64,000 nucleotides of DNA from Actinobaculum sp. 313 (GTDB lineage: Bacteria; Actinomycetota; Actinomycetes; Actinomycetales; Actinomycetaceae). Made by a program: the position numbers and the translations under genes. A model generated the notes under the pieces. The model saw nothing but the letters and a program-made list of their open reading frames with translations, did no database searches and was not told where the DNA came from. The DNA lies in NCBI RefSeq assembly GCF_003073475.1, contig NZ_CP029033.1:2480001-2544000 (forward strand). Direction: 5' to 3'. Shown piece after piece: positions 63,754 to 64,000 of the stretch (the stretch's first letter is position 1; each line of letters begins with the position of its first letter).

Positions 63754-64000
63754 TCAGAGCTCGCCTCGGATTTGCGCCACTGTTCCCACCCGGGTGATAC
63801 GACCGTCGTCTATCAGCGCCACACGGTCCGCCACGGTGAAGGCCTCCTCGTGGTCGTGCGTCACGTACACCGCGCATGTTCCCGACGCCGTCAGGATCCG
63901 CCGCAGTTCGGCGGAGAGTTCCTCGCGCAATGCGCGGTCCAATGCGGAAAGTGGCTCATCCAGTAGCAGGACCGCAGGGCGTGGGGCAAGTGATCGCGCG
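63754..64000 (-). CDS. ABC transporter ATP-binding protein, partial at window edge
   Basis: The C-terminal part of an import-type ATPase whose start lies beyond the right edge. Visible are Walker B PAVLLLDEPLSALD and the H-loop region YVTHDHEEAFTVADRVALID, followed by the usual GRITRVGTVAQIRGEL. It ends at TGA 63756-63754, which is early for this type (Fe3+/thiamine/spermidine-like). A different frame carries plausible continuation (RKARSLLAGARTGFIEGEV to ALLAARPI) down to 63462, so a one-base deletion near 63765 is likely. Confidence 0.85.
   Translation of the reverse strand, partial: ARSLAPRPAVLLLDEPLSALDRALREELSAELRRILTASGTCAVYVTHDHEEAFTVADRVALIDDGRITRVGTVAQIRGEL

Overview
The window looks like a chromosomal segment of a moderately high-GC actinobacterium. 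It is most like the Actinomycetaceae and relatives (Actinomyces, Schaalia, Trueperella, Arcanobacterium); this is inference from gene content and is not proven. The pointers are an HspR-controlled dnaK-grpE-dnaJ-hspR operon with a HAIR-like operator, EspC/WXG-type proteins of a type VII (ESX-like) secretion pathway, an LPKTG sortase substrate, many GTG/TTG starts, a bleomycin-hydrolase-type PepC, and a Thermoanaerobacter-type secondary alcohol dehydrogenase suited to facultative fermentative life. No rRNA or tRNA gene was recognised.

Layout. 0.1-4.7 kb: an EspC-like small protein, a YbaK tRNA deacylase, a 59-aa antitoxin-like protein, GluQ and PepC. 4.9-8.1 kb: a large secreted ExeM/NucH-type nuclease with lamin-tail, OB-like, EEP and FG-GAP-like parts. 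8.3-11.3 kb: a drug-efflux-type ABC pair flanked by two TetR regulators; the permease carries an in-frame amber codon. 11.9-15.3 kb: a type VII toxin locus with an EspC-like partner, a WXG protein fused to a calpain-like cysteine protease, a Cys-free putative immunity protein, and tandem Cys-containing lipoprotein copies of it. 15.4-16.7 kb: a GH13 enzyme. 16.8-19.4 kb: an ADP-ribosylglycohydrolase / DJ-1 / PfkB kinase operon. 19.7-22.3 kb: RlmC and an S66 peptidase. 22.3-23.2 kb: a mobile-element graveyard with a 61-bp-period repeat, a 16-bp inverted repeat and an IS3 orfA stump. 23.2-25.3 kb: secondary ADH and an aquaporin with a nonsense codon. 25.9-36.2 kb: a tightly coupled eight-gene operon of three glycosyltransferases, an ABC exporter, two APH-like kinases and a two-component system. 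36.8-41.2 kb: the HSP70 operon. 41.4-44.8 kb: four tandem lipoproteins. 45.4-50.9 kb: a flavoprotein reductase, a DUF2218 protein, a ROK glucokinase and a large LPKTG surface protein. 51-64 kb: an MFS pump, a YflT-like stress protein, a GalT-like protein, an SMR pair, an ABC export operon, a divergent FdhD, a patatin, a GNAT enzyme and a truncated ABC ATPase.

How the genes work together. The most interesting candidate systems are (i) the calpain-type WXG toxin with paired cytoplasmic and lipoprotein immunity-like proteins, and (ii) the GT/ABC/kinase/two-component operon, which looks like a self-regulated pathway making and exporting a glycosylated, possibly phosphorylated product. The HSP70 operon is autoregulated through HspR.

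Quality warning. Nine or more genes are broken by what look like single-base deletions, many in short C runs, and two more by in-frame stop codons at conserved positions. All of the clean cases shift the frame in the same direction. This argues for consensus/sequencing deletion errors, or less likely a decaying strain, so the frameshifted genes are reported over their full reconstructed span.
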